NCBI GenBank assembly: GCA_030737875.1
Contig: CM060925.1
Location: forward strand, 485,003,514 to 485,067,513
Source of the DNA: Allium sativum
Lineage: Eukaryota > Streptophyta > Magnoliopsida > Asparagales > Amaryllidaceae
DNA length: 64,000 nucleotides
Reading direction: 5' to 3'
Made by a program: the position numbers and the translations under genes
In this document: positions 38,476 through 50,798 of the stretch, in pieces
How the letters are laid out: the number at the start of each line of letters is the position of its first letter
How positions within the stretch are numbered: position 1 is the first letter of the stretch
The notes under the pieces: model-generated
Told to the model about the DNA's origin: nothing
Seen by the model: the letters and a program-made list of their open reading frames with translations, nothing else
Databases searched by the model: none

Positions 38476-39569
38476 ATAACATATTATTATATCAGTGAAT
38501 ATTTAATTAAAATAAAAAAATACAAGAGTAAGATGTAATAAATAAATTCCAAACTAATAAACTAATTTATTGAAATAAATCATTTAAAAATACCATTATC
38601 ATTTTAAAAACTGAAACTGCTGAAATAGAAATACTGAAGATAAAATTAAATGTTGGACTCTGTCTTTTTAGATATTTTTTCCAACAACAAGCTTGATTTG
38701 GCTGAATAATCGACGGCTGATTGTGACATAACAACAAATTTTTTCTTTTTCTCGTTCATATATTCAGCTTGAGTAACAACAACTTGAAAATCACAAGGTA
38801 TTCATAGCAATTCCTTTAGCTTTTGTTAGAATATATCTTCAGTTTCATCATTCTTAATTTTATAATGTAACTGTTTGCTCCAAATTTGGGATCAAACACC
38901 AAAGGTGTGAAAATTACACTTCGCTTATTCGGTAAGAATATGGAACCGCGAAATCGCAAAATAAACGAATAAAAGCAAGTAAGAACATAAAGGAATTTTT
39001 ATAGTGGTTCGATTCTCTATGAATCTACGTCCACTTTCGATCAATTCTCATTTTAATATTCAAGCTCACAACATATGAATTTTCCCTCATTACAATTTTT
39101 TCTCTCTTTTCTCCCTCCTTATGATCTAATTTCTCTTGAATTTGGTGAAGAAAATGAAGAGATCTTTTAGCTTTGTGATGAATCTTCAACCACTTGTGTG
39201 CTTTGATCCTCTTTCATGAACTTCATAGATCTCATAGTGAATTAACATTCGATTTAGGCCTTGGAGAGGATTAGAGAAGATATGAAATTGCTTGAGAGAT
39301 TTATTATGTAGCTTGAATGAGATTGAAAGTGCTTAGATCCAATTGTAGAAAGCTCTAATGATCATCGATTTGGATTTTATCTTCATGAAGTTATAAAAGT
39401 GTTGATGAATTCATAGAATCCATTAGAGAGGTTGTAGATGAGTTTTGAATTTGACAGAGTCTCCTTGTAGGAATGAATTTTCAGTCCCCCTTTCAAATGA
39501 ATTATGAGGGGCATTTATAGGTGATTTTAACCCGGATGGCAATTCTGTAATTATATAGAAAAACGCCAT

Positions 39570-41045
39570 GACTCAATTTCGACATGGTGAAATGCCGTCT
39601 GACTTTCGGTAGCATTGTCGTAAATAAATGTGTTTCTTGGAAGCCAAGAAACGACTTGCCTTCAGGTGATCTTCACGCCATAGTTCATGCGACTTGAATT
39701 AAAATATGTACGACCTGCTAACGACTTAATTCACATGGACCATATAACTTGAATTCTTACACTCAGCCATCCCACTTTATTATGTTGATTTGCTCCACGT
39801 GGCATTACATGTTAATGCCAATGCTATTAGGTGGTTAAAGAGATATTGATTTAGCTCTCCACGTGCCATGAAGACTTGAACGCCATGATTATTGCATACT
39901 TCAGTTCCAACGATATGACTTAATGACATGAACATTGTGGCATGGAGCTGCTCATGACATGGCTTAGCTTAAATGGTGGCATCATGGCTATGGGATGGGG
40001 TTCAACGACATGGTTGAAGGCCTTAACGGTATGGTATCACTTTGGGACTGCATTCAGTAATTGGAACGATATGAATGCACTGCGGCATGGACCCAAAAGG
40101 AGAGCAGCGACATGCTTCTCTAAGGAGCCAGTGGCATGCTTTTTTGATCATGTTGTATGTGCTGATTTATAATGCCAGACTGTGACAACTTTTTAACTAC
40201 TTATGTGGCAACCTATAATCGTTTTCTGGACAGTGGCCACGACTTGATCTTAGTATGCGACATGATGTATGTCGTATAACATGCAGAACGACATGGTATG
40301 GTTGTGCGATATGAATCAATACGGCTTGAACTTCTCTGGTCAACACTCTTTTATTTTTGCGGCATGTGAGATGAAACCGCCTGGAACGACATGCTACATT
40401 AAAGTGTAAAATGTTTCAGTGTGAATCTTTACAGCTGTCATTGATTTGCACGTGTCCACCTGACTATAACGTTTGCTTCATGATAAATTAATTTGCTGTC
40501 CTTACGCCTTGCACTGGTAACGACATGGACTTAGATTGTTCTAGCGACTTGGTTCGCTTTTAACATCCACGTGTCCTTGAGACTAAATGAATAGGCTCAT
40601 GGCGCATGGATCACTCACGGCTACGACATGGCTACCTAAACCGACATGAGTCAAATATATTTACGGCATGAAGGAATAATAAGTGGGATGGCGACATGCG
40701 CCATGATGATGACACGCGTCATGCTTTAACAACTGATTCACGACCTGAGTTTCACACGACATGACTATTCAGATGGAAGCAACAACTTGATTCATTGAAG
40801 GTGCATACGCCGCTTTAGGGACACATGGCATGAAGCTAACGGCATGGGCTTGTTGTCCATAGTTTATATAAACTAGTGATATGAATTGAAGCCTTAACAA
40901 CATGAATGATCTGTACGCCATGGAACATTTCCCATACAATATTTGTGAAGTCTTTACTTTAGCTCAGCGCCATGCGAGATGATGCTTAGACGATATAAAC
41001 ACATGTCGTTGTCGGCGAATTAAACGGAGCGGACGACTTGTCTTA
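39570..41045 (+). repeat. Cluster of dispersed CGACATG/CGACTTG words
   Basis: By eye I count about sixteen exact CGAC[A/T]TG words on the + strand in ~1.5 kb, and some twenty near-matches (CGGCATG, CGATATG, AACTTGA, GGCATGG). Spacing varies from about ten to over a hundred bases, unlike a tandem repeat, and reverse-complement copies are rare. The AACGACTT target of the LINE insertion is also one of these words. Confidence 0.75.
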
Positions 41046-41061
41046 TATCTTGTGTCGTGTT

Positions 41062-42373
41062 AACGACTTTTTTTTTTGAGCAAAACGGATATGTAGCGCG
41101 AGGCTACATAGCCGATTAATTAGTAGCTAGTAATAGTTTTCCAACTGACATACCCAGTTGGTGGTCCAAAATACAACCATCACTCCAAGATTAAGACATA
41201 TCATGCAACATAGAGTACATATTACATATGCGACTACAGTAGCATGCAGAACAGAGTATCATCAGACATAATTATACAAATATAGCATAGAAAGCCAAAG
41301 ACGCATCAGCATAAATCATGTAAGCTCCATACTGGATGCCGAGCCATTGCTGTCAACAGAGGAAGCGGGAGAAGAGGCCACCGGTAAAGCAAACCTGAAC
41401 ACCGCAGCATGATTGTCTCCAGAACCTGACGATGACATGAAAATATGAAAGATGCGATGACAAATAAGCATGGTCGAACTAGTTTTGTTTTTGAATATCC
41501 TTGCATTTCTTTCTTTCCACACACACCAACTATAAACAGCCAGGAAGGTATCAAGCAGTGAACAAGATTCAGATTCCCAGTGATCGAAGAAAGAAGAAAT
41601 GGTGGGGATGGAGCCAAGTAAGCGGGCACTCGTTGCAGCCCAGATTGGGTAGGTAAAGTCACAAGAAAAGAAAAGGTGGTGAATGGTTTCATCGTGAGAA
41701 TTGCAGAATGGGCAGTTAGGGTTAGATACAACATTGCATTTGAACAGTTTGACTCTAGTATTGATCTTCTCATGAATCAAACACCATTGGAGAAAAAGGA
41801 TTCTTGGAGCCAGTTTGCATTTCCAAAGCCTTGAGAATTTAAACAATCTACCCGAAAAGTTCAAATAGCTATAACATGAAGATACAGAAAAGCCTCGAGA
41901 TGGAGCGAGAACCCAAACAAAATGATCATCCAAGCTATTTAGTTGGGTGCAGCGAATGAGAGCAAAGATGCTTAGCAGCTGCGAGAGAGTGCGCCAATCA
42001 AAAAGTGAACCTGGAACTAAACTAATATGGCCATTGTTAAAAGCATCAACAACAGAAAGCATAGAATTAGTTTGAAGAGAGAAGAGTGAAGAAAAAGTGA
42101 GAGAAAGAGGTAACTGACCGTGCCAAATATCGTGCCAAAATAAACAAGACGTGCCACCCCCCAAAGAGACATGAAACAGAAATTTAATACGAGAAAGACA
42201 AGAAAGAATCCCATGCAAGAAGGGAGAGGGTCTAGAGGAGGGATGATGGTGCAAAACAAGGTGGGGGTTAGAAGAGAAGTAGCGGGCTAGAATCCAATTT
42301 CTCCAAATGAAATTTCCAGGGGTGAGGAGTCTCCAGACCCACTTGGCCAACATCCCTGTCACAGAAACGACTT
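41062..42373 (-). mobile_element. 5'-truncated LINE with 8-bp target duplication
   Basis: The duplication AACGACTT occurs at 41062-41069 and 42366-42373. The minus-strand element ends in a poly(A) tail (T-run at about 41068-41077). Only the C-terminal part of ORF2 and the 3' region are present, the usual product of incomplete reverse transcription. Confidence 0.88.
41316..42362 (-). pseudogene. LINE ORF2 C-terminal part (zf-RVT region), 5' truncated but open
   Basis: A 348-residue open frame without internal stops. It begins inside the post-RT region (KWVWRLLTPGNFIWRNWILA). It contains the zf-RVT block with its Cys/His pattern (LAPRILFLQWCLIHEKINTR, CPFCNSHDETIHHLFFSC), then WESESCSLLDTF and a C-terminal SWCVWKERNARIF block typical of plant L1 ORF2 ends. 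The catalytic endonuclease and RT domains were lost at insertion, so it cannot move by itself. The intact frame suggests a fairly young insertion. Confidence 0.88.
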
Positions 42374-45300
42374 GAGTCAGTGTGTCGTCATCCGTAAATA
42401 CTTCTTAGTTCAGGACCGTGTTCTAAGAACGGGGTTAACAGTAACGACCCAGATTTTTAGACATTAAATTCAGAACATTTAAATTGTATTGAATGTTGAA
42501 ATGGAATAATATAATGGCTTGTAATAACGAGTTTATTTATTAAACGAATGGTGAATGTATTAAATAATCTATGGCTGGTTGTTGTGTATTAGAAATGGTT
42601 GAATATCACTAATCTAAAATACTTTTATTTAAATATCATAAAAATGAATGTTGGAACTTCAAAGAAAAAATAATAATTCCAGAATAGAACTTGAGTTTCA
42701 GATTAAAAGTAGAATTAGAATTGATTTCATTGAAATCCCAACGAAATCTCACCCAACATCTTTTCATATTTGCACAGTAATACAATGCCATTCATTTTTC
42801 AAAATCTCGGCCTGTGTTCAAATCAAAAACATTTACATGATTTGTTTGTATTGTTTCAGACCAAGTGATACCGAAATTTAGACTTCCAAAACATCCCATA
42901 CATAATCTTCTTGAAAACCAACTAACCAGTAAGTAAAATATACATACACATGGCCAAATTTGTAATTTGGGGAAGGATATGTCGGTCAAATCTAAGCAAA
43001 TCATGATAATCTCAGAAAAATCTTTCCTGGTCAAAGTTTTTGGCGTTCCTACATATTTAAACACATGCAAAATTTGTTGGAAAACCTCGTTCGTATCTAA
43101 ATCTCAACAAATCCTAGAACCACTTTTGCGCAAATCCTATAAAAATCTATATTGTTCCAAATCAAATTAATACAGTCTCTGAGTTTTCGTATCATGTAGC
43201 CATAACACATTCTATGTTTTTACTGTCTACAGTCCTAAATTCAGGGCTCAGACTTCCTACCTTACATACACATGACTAGTTGGAAACTTCTAAGAAATTT
43301 AATGAATGCACATGATTACACAGTTTCAAGCAGGCCATTTAATATCGCACATAATACACAAGAGCCTACTCTGTACAACCACTCTCCCATACACATCGAG
43401 GGCACATGCCTAATCAACACTGTCAAAGCAAAAGTTGGCCTAAGAAATTAATTGGCACATGTATACTATATTTTGCAAAGCTTCTCATCGAAGCAAGTAT
43501 GCTATCTGTTGTATAAATAAGTTAACCGATTCCTTGCCTTTCCATCATAAAACGAAACCCACTGTTCCTCCTGCTTATATTGATTTCATGACTAAAAAAA
43601 TGTACTAAAATTCAAATAAAAAGAAGAAGAAGCTTTGATGTTTACTTTTAATGGACGCGTTCAAATTGCCAGTGTCAAGAACCGACCTGGAAATGGTCAG
43701 AAGTGCAATCCATCTGTTTCAAGGGACTGTGTTGAGAAGAAAGGTTGTGAGAATGGAGAAGTTAGTTTGTGTTTGAGATTCTGGCAACATCTAAGGTCCT
43801 CTGTATTGGATGATGGTCCAGGTCTATGAAGGTGGTCAAGTCTGCATCTGACCGCCTGAGGCGGCACCGGTGAGCCATGAAGGAAGGCGTTTGTGTTTGG
43901 ACTGCAGCCGATGAAGCCGGGTTGAAGTACGGTGCAGACAATGTTGGTAAGAGAGAAATGCCGACGAGTGTTTTGGTTAGGGACGGAGAGGTTGGCCAAT
44001 GATCAAGCGGCGGGAAGTGACATCGTGAAACAGCAGTAGCATCAGGAAGAATAGGGTTTTGTCAAACGAGAGAAGGGGAGTTAAACTGTTAAATTTAGGT
44101 CCTGATGGTTACTGGAAGTCTGGTTTTATGGGAGGAATAGTGCGCGGGTATCACAGTGAAGCTGGGGTGATGCTGCTTGAAACTAGGAGGATGTTGGTGA
44201 ACCTGATTTTCGAAATAGTCGAACATGGTGGGAGAATCGCCGATGATAGTGTTTGGCATGGTGGGTTCATGCTTCAGCTGACGGCATGGATCAGATGAGA
44301 AAGAAAGGTTATTCAGCTAAACGTGGGTTATTATAAGGTAACTAAGTGGTAATAAAGATTAAATACTTAAATATTTGTCTAATTTAGGTTGGAGCATGTA
44401 ACGGTAATGGTGATACAGGGAGGCGGCAGACCATTTTGTTATGTAAGAGGAGAGAAAGTAACGCGGGTTGGTTTCAGAAATTAACTGGGAAAGAAAGGGT
44501 AATTAAGGTCAATAAAAATTAATTAATTTAATAATTAGTTATATAATGATGTTTAATTGATATAAAAATTTGTAACATACGTATTATGTTCGTTCGTTAA
44601 CATAATTAAACCAGACCGATCACGTTAAAATCAGAATGATGAAGTCTACATGGTGAGACTGATTTTGCAGAGAACGGAGCTACTGAAATTTCATGATAAA
44701 AATCAAACACTCATTTGGTTTTAAAAGGAACGAAAGCAGGGTCGTCAATAGCGAGACAAGGTGAGTAAACTCACTAACTCTGACTCGTTTATATTTTTAT
44801 ATAAACGAATTTTAAATTTATTTATGGTAATTTTATACTTTGTGATGGTTGTTTGGATGAATGGTTGATAAAATTGGTTGAAATGGTTGATATAGTTATA
44901 TCGTTAATCGATTATTAGTTTTGTTTACCATGATATTTCATATCTATGTGAAACTAATGTTGATTAACATCTGTGGATGCAGGGAAATAGGTTGGAGGGA
45001 TCCGATTGAAACCCTCAACATTTATATTATTGTTTGTTATTCACTGTGATATATACTATGATTGATTATGTTGTGTTGAATTACCCTGGCCTTAAAATTT
45101 TGGTATTTAATGCCGAAATATATTTTCGAATGTAGAAAATAAATTGGAGATTTAAAAAGAAAATTTATTTTCAAAATTAGAAATTGGATTCCGAATATAT
45201 TTGAAAGTAGAAACCTTTTTAATGGATAAAACAAGTAGTTAAATTTATAAACGATATTTGTGGCTGAAGGGAAATAATTATCATTGAATAATTAATATTT

Positions 45301-46474
45301 GCTTGAAATCGGTATTTTATTATCGAATGAAAAATCACTAAAAGGTTTAAAAAGAGATTTTAAATAGAAATATGTTTTTAATAGAAAAATTGAGAAGATT
45401 AAATTATGAACGACATTTTAAATTCAGTGAAATATTTATAGTGGAATAAATTGAATTTATATAGAAAAGTGATAAACGGTTTTAAAACCGATATCTGAAA
45501 TTGGATCTAAACTTAGTAGTTATAAAAGAAATTGTGAACAAGATTATAAATATTTGGAATATAAAAATGAGATTTTCTATGTAATAACCCGGAAAATCCG
45601 AGCCAATTTAAATTTTTTATTTTGGCAATTTTAATAAATTTTGAATATTGAAAATGAATTATTTTAAATAATAATGACAAGAAATTTATTTTGAATAGAA
45701 TTAGAACATATATATTTATTTGAATCGTCGTTAGAATATAAATATTTTTTTAATTATAAAAGGAATTGAAAATGGCGCGGTAGTTTGAAAATTCGATTTC
45801 AAATTTCAAATGAATGTACCAGATTCAAAATAAATCAGATTTTAGCGAAACCAAAAATATTAGAATCTATTTGAAAATATCCTTCCAACGAATCCGAAAA
45901 ATTGAAATTTCATAGCAGGAATAAAAAGTTATGCCCAGTTGAAGATTTAGAATAGTCGCTATGGAAAATATAGCCCTTAAAAATGGAAATTTTGCAAACG
46001 ACCTCCGTTTTCGATGAAACTACTTTTGTTGGATCCGAGATGTCAAGTTATTGCTAGATTCCAAAATTCGTAATTTTCTGAATCAATATGTGAGCGTGGC
46101 ACAAGAAAACGTGTTTTGTCAGTATTAGTCAATTTGGATCGACTAGAAAATGGTCATTTTTCAAACGGTCTCCAAATTTGACGAAATTTGTTTTGTTAGG
46201 ACCATATCGTCAATACGAAGCTAGAAATATTTTTTTTGGAATTTTTAGAGTCCGTATGTGGCCTCGGTAAATTGAAATGTGCATTCAAATTCAATATATA
46301 GATTTATATTTTGATTTTGATGGAAACTGATCGAAACGATCGAATCAGGTTACGATACGTATCCCATTGTGTTCGGAATGGGGGTAATTGGCTAAGGGTG
46401 TCACTCATTGGGTTTGATTTGGAGTTCGACTTGTTAAACTTTTATTTTCACAAATAAATGAATTAAATTTAATA

Positions 46475-46477
<3 letters not shown>

Positions 46478-46505
<28 letters not shown>
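46478..46505. repeat. (TA)n microsatellite in copy B
   Basis: A simple TA run followed by a less AT-rich leader-like stretch (46510-46870). The run could act as a TATA region for LTR transcription, but this is only positional. Confidence 0.9.
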
Positions 46506-47027
46506 GTCTATGTGGACTCTTTAAACCCTAATCCCAATTATAACTGAACCCGCCTCCCTTTTCAACAGAAAATTTCAAAATCGATTCTCCCCCAAATTGA
46601 TCGAACGACGTCTGTCCCTCCTCCTCCTCGTTGCCGCCATCCCCTCGTCCTCCTCTTGTCTCCGTCAACTACGCCGCGCTCAAGCGATGGAGCCGTTAAC
46701 CCATGCGCGAGCTCAAAGATGAGCCACCCTGCATGAAGCCGTCGCCTCCAACTGGCCATCACCGCCACTCGAGCCGCAGTTCGTCTCAACGCCGCCCCAT
46801 CACCAGTGTTAGCGCATCCACCTTCGTCAGGTGCCTCGACAGTGGAGAAATGGCAAGCCCTAGGTGGCCGCTCCCTTCAGCAACATTCAGAACGATATAC
46901 AGTGAGTTTAACAGCGATTTTATTTTCAGTTCTTACTATGTACAACATGGTTTTAAAAAAAACTTGTTTTTATAGTAGATAAATTTATAATATATATATA
47001 TAATAACATTGTTTTATATAAAATACT

Positions 47028-47135
47028 TCGTGACGAAGTTATGGATTTTTATATACGAAGTTATGGATTTTTATATACGAAGTTATGAATTTTTATATAT
47101 ACGAAGTTATGGATTTTTATATACGAAGTTTAGAT
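47028..47135 (+). repeat. Tandem repeat of ACGAAGTTATGGATTTTTATAT
   Basis: About five units of 22-25 bp. Three contain TATACGAAGTTAT exactly (47052-47064, 47074-47086, 47098-47110) and a fourth has one mismatch. Confidence 0.9.
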
Positions 47136-49189
47136 TTTTTTTGTTAGATAAAGAAGAGATTTATAATTAAATAAAAAGAAGCGAATTTTAATATATATAT
47201 ATATATATAACGATATAAAAATATAATTTTTATCATATGAATTGTGAAGAAAAAACATAATTTTTATCATATGAATAGAGAAGTAAAAGTATAATTTTTA
47301 ACGAAGTAAAAATTGAATTTTTATACATAAGGTTTTGATAGAAAAATATGATTTTTCTATATATATATTAACGATAGAAAAAAATATGATATATATATAT
47401 AGTAGCATGATAAAAATATGATTTTAATAGATAAGAATATTATTTTTAGTTAGACAAAAATATATAGACAACGAATTGAAAATGTGATTTTTATTAGGAA
47501 CAGCGTGAAATGGTTAAGTTGGAATGTCGGGCGAATCCAATCCGTTCAGAAACGAAGCACGGCGGAGTGGAACCCAAAGGTGAGAACTTCTCACTTTTAT
47601 TTTATTTTCTAGTTAAAATATATACTAGGATGCGGATGGTGCTTAGCAGCGCCCGACACCCGTCGTCCACAGACCATGGATGACTTTTTTGTTTGATTGA
47701 TGTGTTGTGAAATGGAATAAAATATTTTATAGTTAAAAATATAATTTTTAACATGTATATGGAAAAAAATAAATATTTATAAACAAATCGGACGATTTTT
47801 TTATGTACACACATTTGACTGATATTGATTGGGACGATAAATTTCACACATCGCCCAACTGCACAAATAAATTTTTGTTTGTTGTTTGAAAACCCCACAC
47901 GGGTATTGGGATGATATTGGCCATACACTAATGCCAATAATTAGTTATATGTCAATCGATCGATTGACATGCTATTGTAAGCATTGAATATTTATATTTA
48001 ATGCTTATGTAGTGTAGAATGCACTATGGATGATGGTTGAATGCGTTTGACTGTTGTTGTATATATGTGTGTATAAAATCCCATATAAATCACACTATAT
48101 GGTAATTGACTGTGTCTGATTCCAGTTCAGAAAGAAAGAATATTTTAAAATAACGAATATTTTGAAATAATGAACATTTTAAAATAATATTCAGTAAAAG
48201 ATCAAAATCTGATTTTGATGTCCGATTTGGGATGGACACGAAAATGTTTAAATATATAAAGCCATGTTGATTTGATTAACGCCATTTTGACGTGAACGAT
48301 ATTTATATCGATTTTGTTCATTTCTATAATGAATATTGAAAAGGAAAAGATTTCAAAATATAATGTTTTGAAAATACTATCATTTATATATCGATGATAT
48401 CGAATATTCAATTTTGATTAGAAATTGAATATGAAGTTGAAATCGTTTTGAAAACGAATTTATAACGATTTATAAAATATGTTTTAAAAGGAAATCAATG
48501 AAACATATAATAAATATATATATATTGGCCTGAATAGAACGCGCCGCGCTGTGGTAGTTCGCGAATTTCGACCATTGACTTCGAATGGACAATACGGGAG
48601 ATCTGACCGTCGGATTCTCCTACAACTGGAACCGTTGGGTTCGTATCGAAAAGAACTTTCCAATGAATATTAGAGATTTGAAATCTAATGGTTGGGTTTG
48701 GAATTATGTCCAAATCAAATTTGGAAAAGATCGTTGTAAGTGCAGTTCGATGGCCGTTTATGGAAATCGACTGTACGGGCCTTGATAAAATTATTAAAAA
48801 TATCAATAATTAGTGTAAAATCATAAGAAATGATTTGGAAAAAATTAGGATGAAAAATTCCATATTTGAAAAGATAAAAACATATTTTTGTCAAAATGAA
48901 CTAGTTAAGAACTAGAAAAATAATTTATTTATTTTTAGAAATAAATAAATTGGATTTGAAATGGTTTTAAAAATAACTGGAATTTCCAATATATGAATTG
49001 GAATGGATTTGAATCGAAATTATCTTCGGAATATTTCGATATTGGATTCCGTGATTATACGGATATTGTGGAGGAATTTGGAAGATATATGTATCGTTAT
49101 TCCAATACGATACTTGCTGATTTCAGAATTTGATATTGAATATAAGCCGATATATTTTCTATTCAGAGCCTTGTATTGAATATCAAATT

Positions 49190-49975
49190 GGATTTTGGGT
49201 TTGTCGTGAATGTTATCTTTAATAATACTGTTCTTAGTCCCAATGGAGATAAGAAAATTAGAAATTGACTGGAGATTAGTTAAGTTGAATGGTTTCCTAG
49301 GTATTGATCAGATGTTGGTTTCGGCCTTCGGGGTTAATACTTAGGGAATTGTTCTCTTACTAATTTACGGTTAGAGACTGATGGGATTTTGGATTTGTTA
49401 TGAACTTTGTTTTTAATGACATTCGTTCTTTAACCCGATTTACAGTGAAATGAAAATTGGAATTTAAAAATCTTTTTGTTAAGATTTAAAGGAGATTTTC
49501 CAAAGTAAAGTTTTCCAATTTAACATATTAAATTGGAATTGAATGGAATTCGATTTGGTAATAATCGAAGTAAGCTTCTGTAGAGGAAGACGGTTAATAT
49601 ATATGGAATTTAAAAGGCTTTGTCGTTATTCCATTTATATTATCGGTTGGATATGGAAATTTATATCGATTACATATTTGTTTTCCATGAAGATTCCATT
49701 GTTAATGGAATGAGATTTTGGGTTGCCATGAATGGTATCTTTAATAATACTGTTCTTAGACCCAACGGAGTTAAGAAAATCAGAAACTAACTGGAGATTA
49801 GTTAGGTTGAATGGTTTTCTGGGTATTGATCTGATGTTAGTTTCAGCCTTCTGGGTTAATACTTAAGGAATTGTTCATTTGCTAATTTACGGTTAAAGGC
49901 TAATGGAATGGAATGTGATTTTGGGTTTATAGTGAACCGTGTTTTAAATAACATGGGTTCTTTAGCCTAGTTAAA
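49190..49975 (+). repeat. Higher-order duplication in copy B
   Basis: A ~250 bp block at 49190-49442 is repeated at 49712-49975 (offset 522). Each block begins and ends with a related ~55 bp motif (GATTTTGGGTT...AATAATACTGTTCTTAG...CC), giving four motif copies in all. Confidence 0.85.
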
Positions 49976-50761
49976 GACAGGATATGATTTCCCAAGTTAA
50001 ACATTCGTCAATATTGATTTTGGAAAGATTAAAACCAAGTGGAGTTTTAATGCATCTTTACTTAGATTGATATGATATCCAAAGGATGATTACTGATGTC
50101 TTGATTGGGCTGTACACCCAAGACAAGGTAATAAGTGGTGATCGTCTAGACGTACTTGGAGATCGACGGATATGCAAGGACCTCTCCCCTGTATTGGACA
50201 TGTGGGGGAGGAATAAGGTGCCTCCAGTTTCGTTCAGACCCAGAACGAACTAGTAAATGGATGTGTGTCTGACATCGGATTTCATTCTGTGTGATTGATA
50301 TACATCGGTTGCATAGCGTGAATTGCCTGTGTGGCATGCTGAGATACAGTGATCAAGGCGTTTTTTGAAATGCAGAGACTTGTGGTTGATGATCAAAGCA
50401 CGGCTTTGATATAGCGTAGCTTTGTGTAGTGTTAATTCATGAGCCTCACACCCCAGTGTGAACCAGAAACGGGAGAGGACATCAGGGAGGGCATGCATTT
50501 CCTTCTAGCTAGGAGTGGTGTCAGCGTTTTGCACGCCCTGACATTTTACTTATGTGGATGATGGATAGGAGGCGCAAGGGTTATATCGGTCATTCCGGGG
50601 CCGATAGTTTGGTCAGGATATGACTAGTTTACGCCCCATACAACAGGGAAACGCATTGTTCAGGCATTTTAATCCACTCCATGTGGACTGGCCCTGACGA
50701 TCCAAAGGCTTGTCTGTGCGCTTGCCTGAGGGGCGGTGTAACGACCCGGATTTTGAGCGAA

Positions 50762-50798
50762 TTTGGTTATCGACGTAAGCTCGACGTCGATAACCAAA
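50762..50798 (-). promoter_or_regulatory. Perfect 15-bp hairpin near the LTR 3' end
   Basis: TTTGGTTATCGACGT, a 7-base loop, and its exact complement. It lies 25 bp from the LTR terminus and is repeated at 58100-58136 in the other LTR. In RNA it would fold just upstream of the LTR end, so it could act in RNA 3' processing or strand transfer (inference). Confidence 0.75.

Larger units (their letters stand above)
38872..42440 (+). mobile_element. Solo LTR 4 (Copia-like, ~2.3 kb plus an inserted LINE), duplication GTAAC
   Basis: It starts TGTTTGCTCC with the head inverted repeat GGGATCAAACA, has the family signature TTTATAGTGGTTCG ... CTACGTCCACTT at 38999-39038, and ends GGGGTTAACA at 42440. 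Perfect GTAAC duplications flank it (38867-38871 and 42441-42445). Removing the LINE at 41062-42373 leaves about 2.26 kb. Most of the body (39570-41045) is packed with the word CGAC[A/T]TG. Confidence 0.88.
38866..45579 (+). mobile_element. Giant-LTR family, copy A (partial, interrupted)
   Basis: The first six bases TGTAAC (38866-38871) are separated from the continuation GACCCAGATTTTT (42446) by solo LTR 4 and its duplication GTAAC. The rest runs to 45579. Homology to copy C, read in the sense direction, is clear at 44738-45000: GTGAGTAAACTCACTAACTC, AACATCTGTGGATGCAGGG, AGGTTGGAGGGATCCGA. Copy A stops where copy B begins, so its 3' part is missing or displaced. The ORFs at 43635 and 44059 look incidental. 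Confidence 0.75.
45580..50736 (+). mobile_element. Giant-LTR family, copy B (5.16 kb, 3' end cut by copy C)
   Basis: It starts TGTAATAACCCGG. About 2.0 kb in is the GGTGAGAACTTCTCAC element that corresponds to GTGAGTAAATCTCAC of copy C at nearly the same distance. At 46017-46075 GATGAAACTACTTTTGTTGGATCCG and GCTAGATTCCAAAATTCGT match copy C near 55980-56030. It runs to 50736 (GGGGCGG), where copy C starts in the opposite orientation. No LTR-like end is seen there, so the remainder is expected beyond the right edge of copy C. Confidence 0.7.

Noticed and set aside
43635..44298. Two ORFs in giant-LTR copy A as a possible gene
   Set aside because: They sit inside LTR homology, have no start context or domain, and no counterpart in copies B or C.
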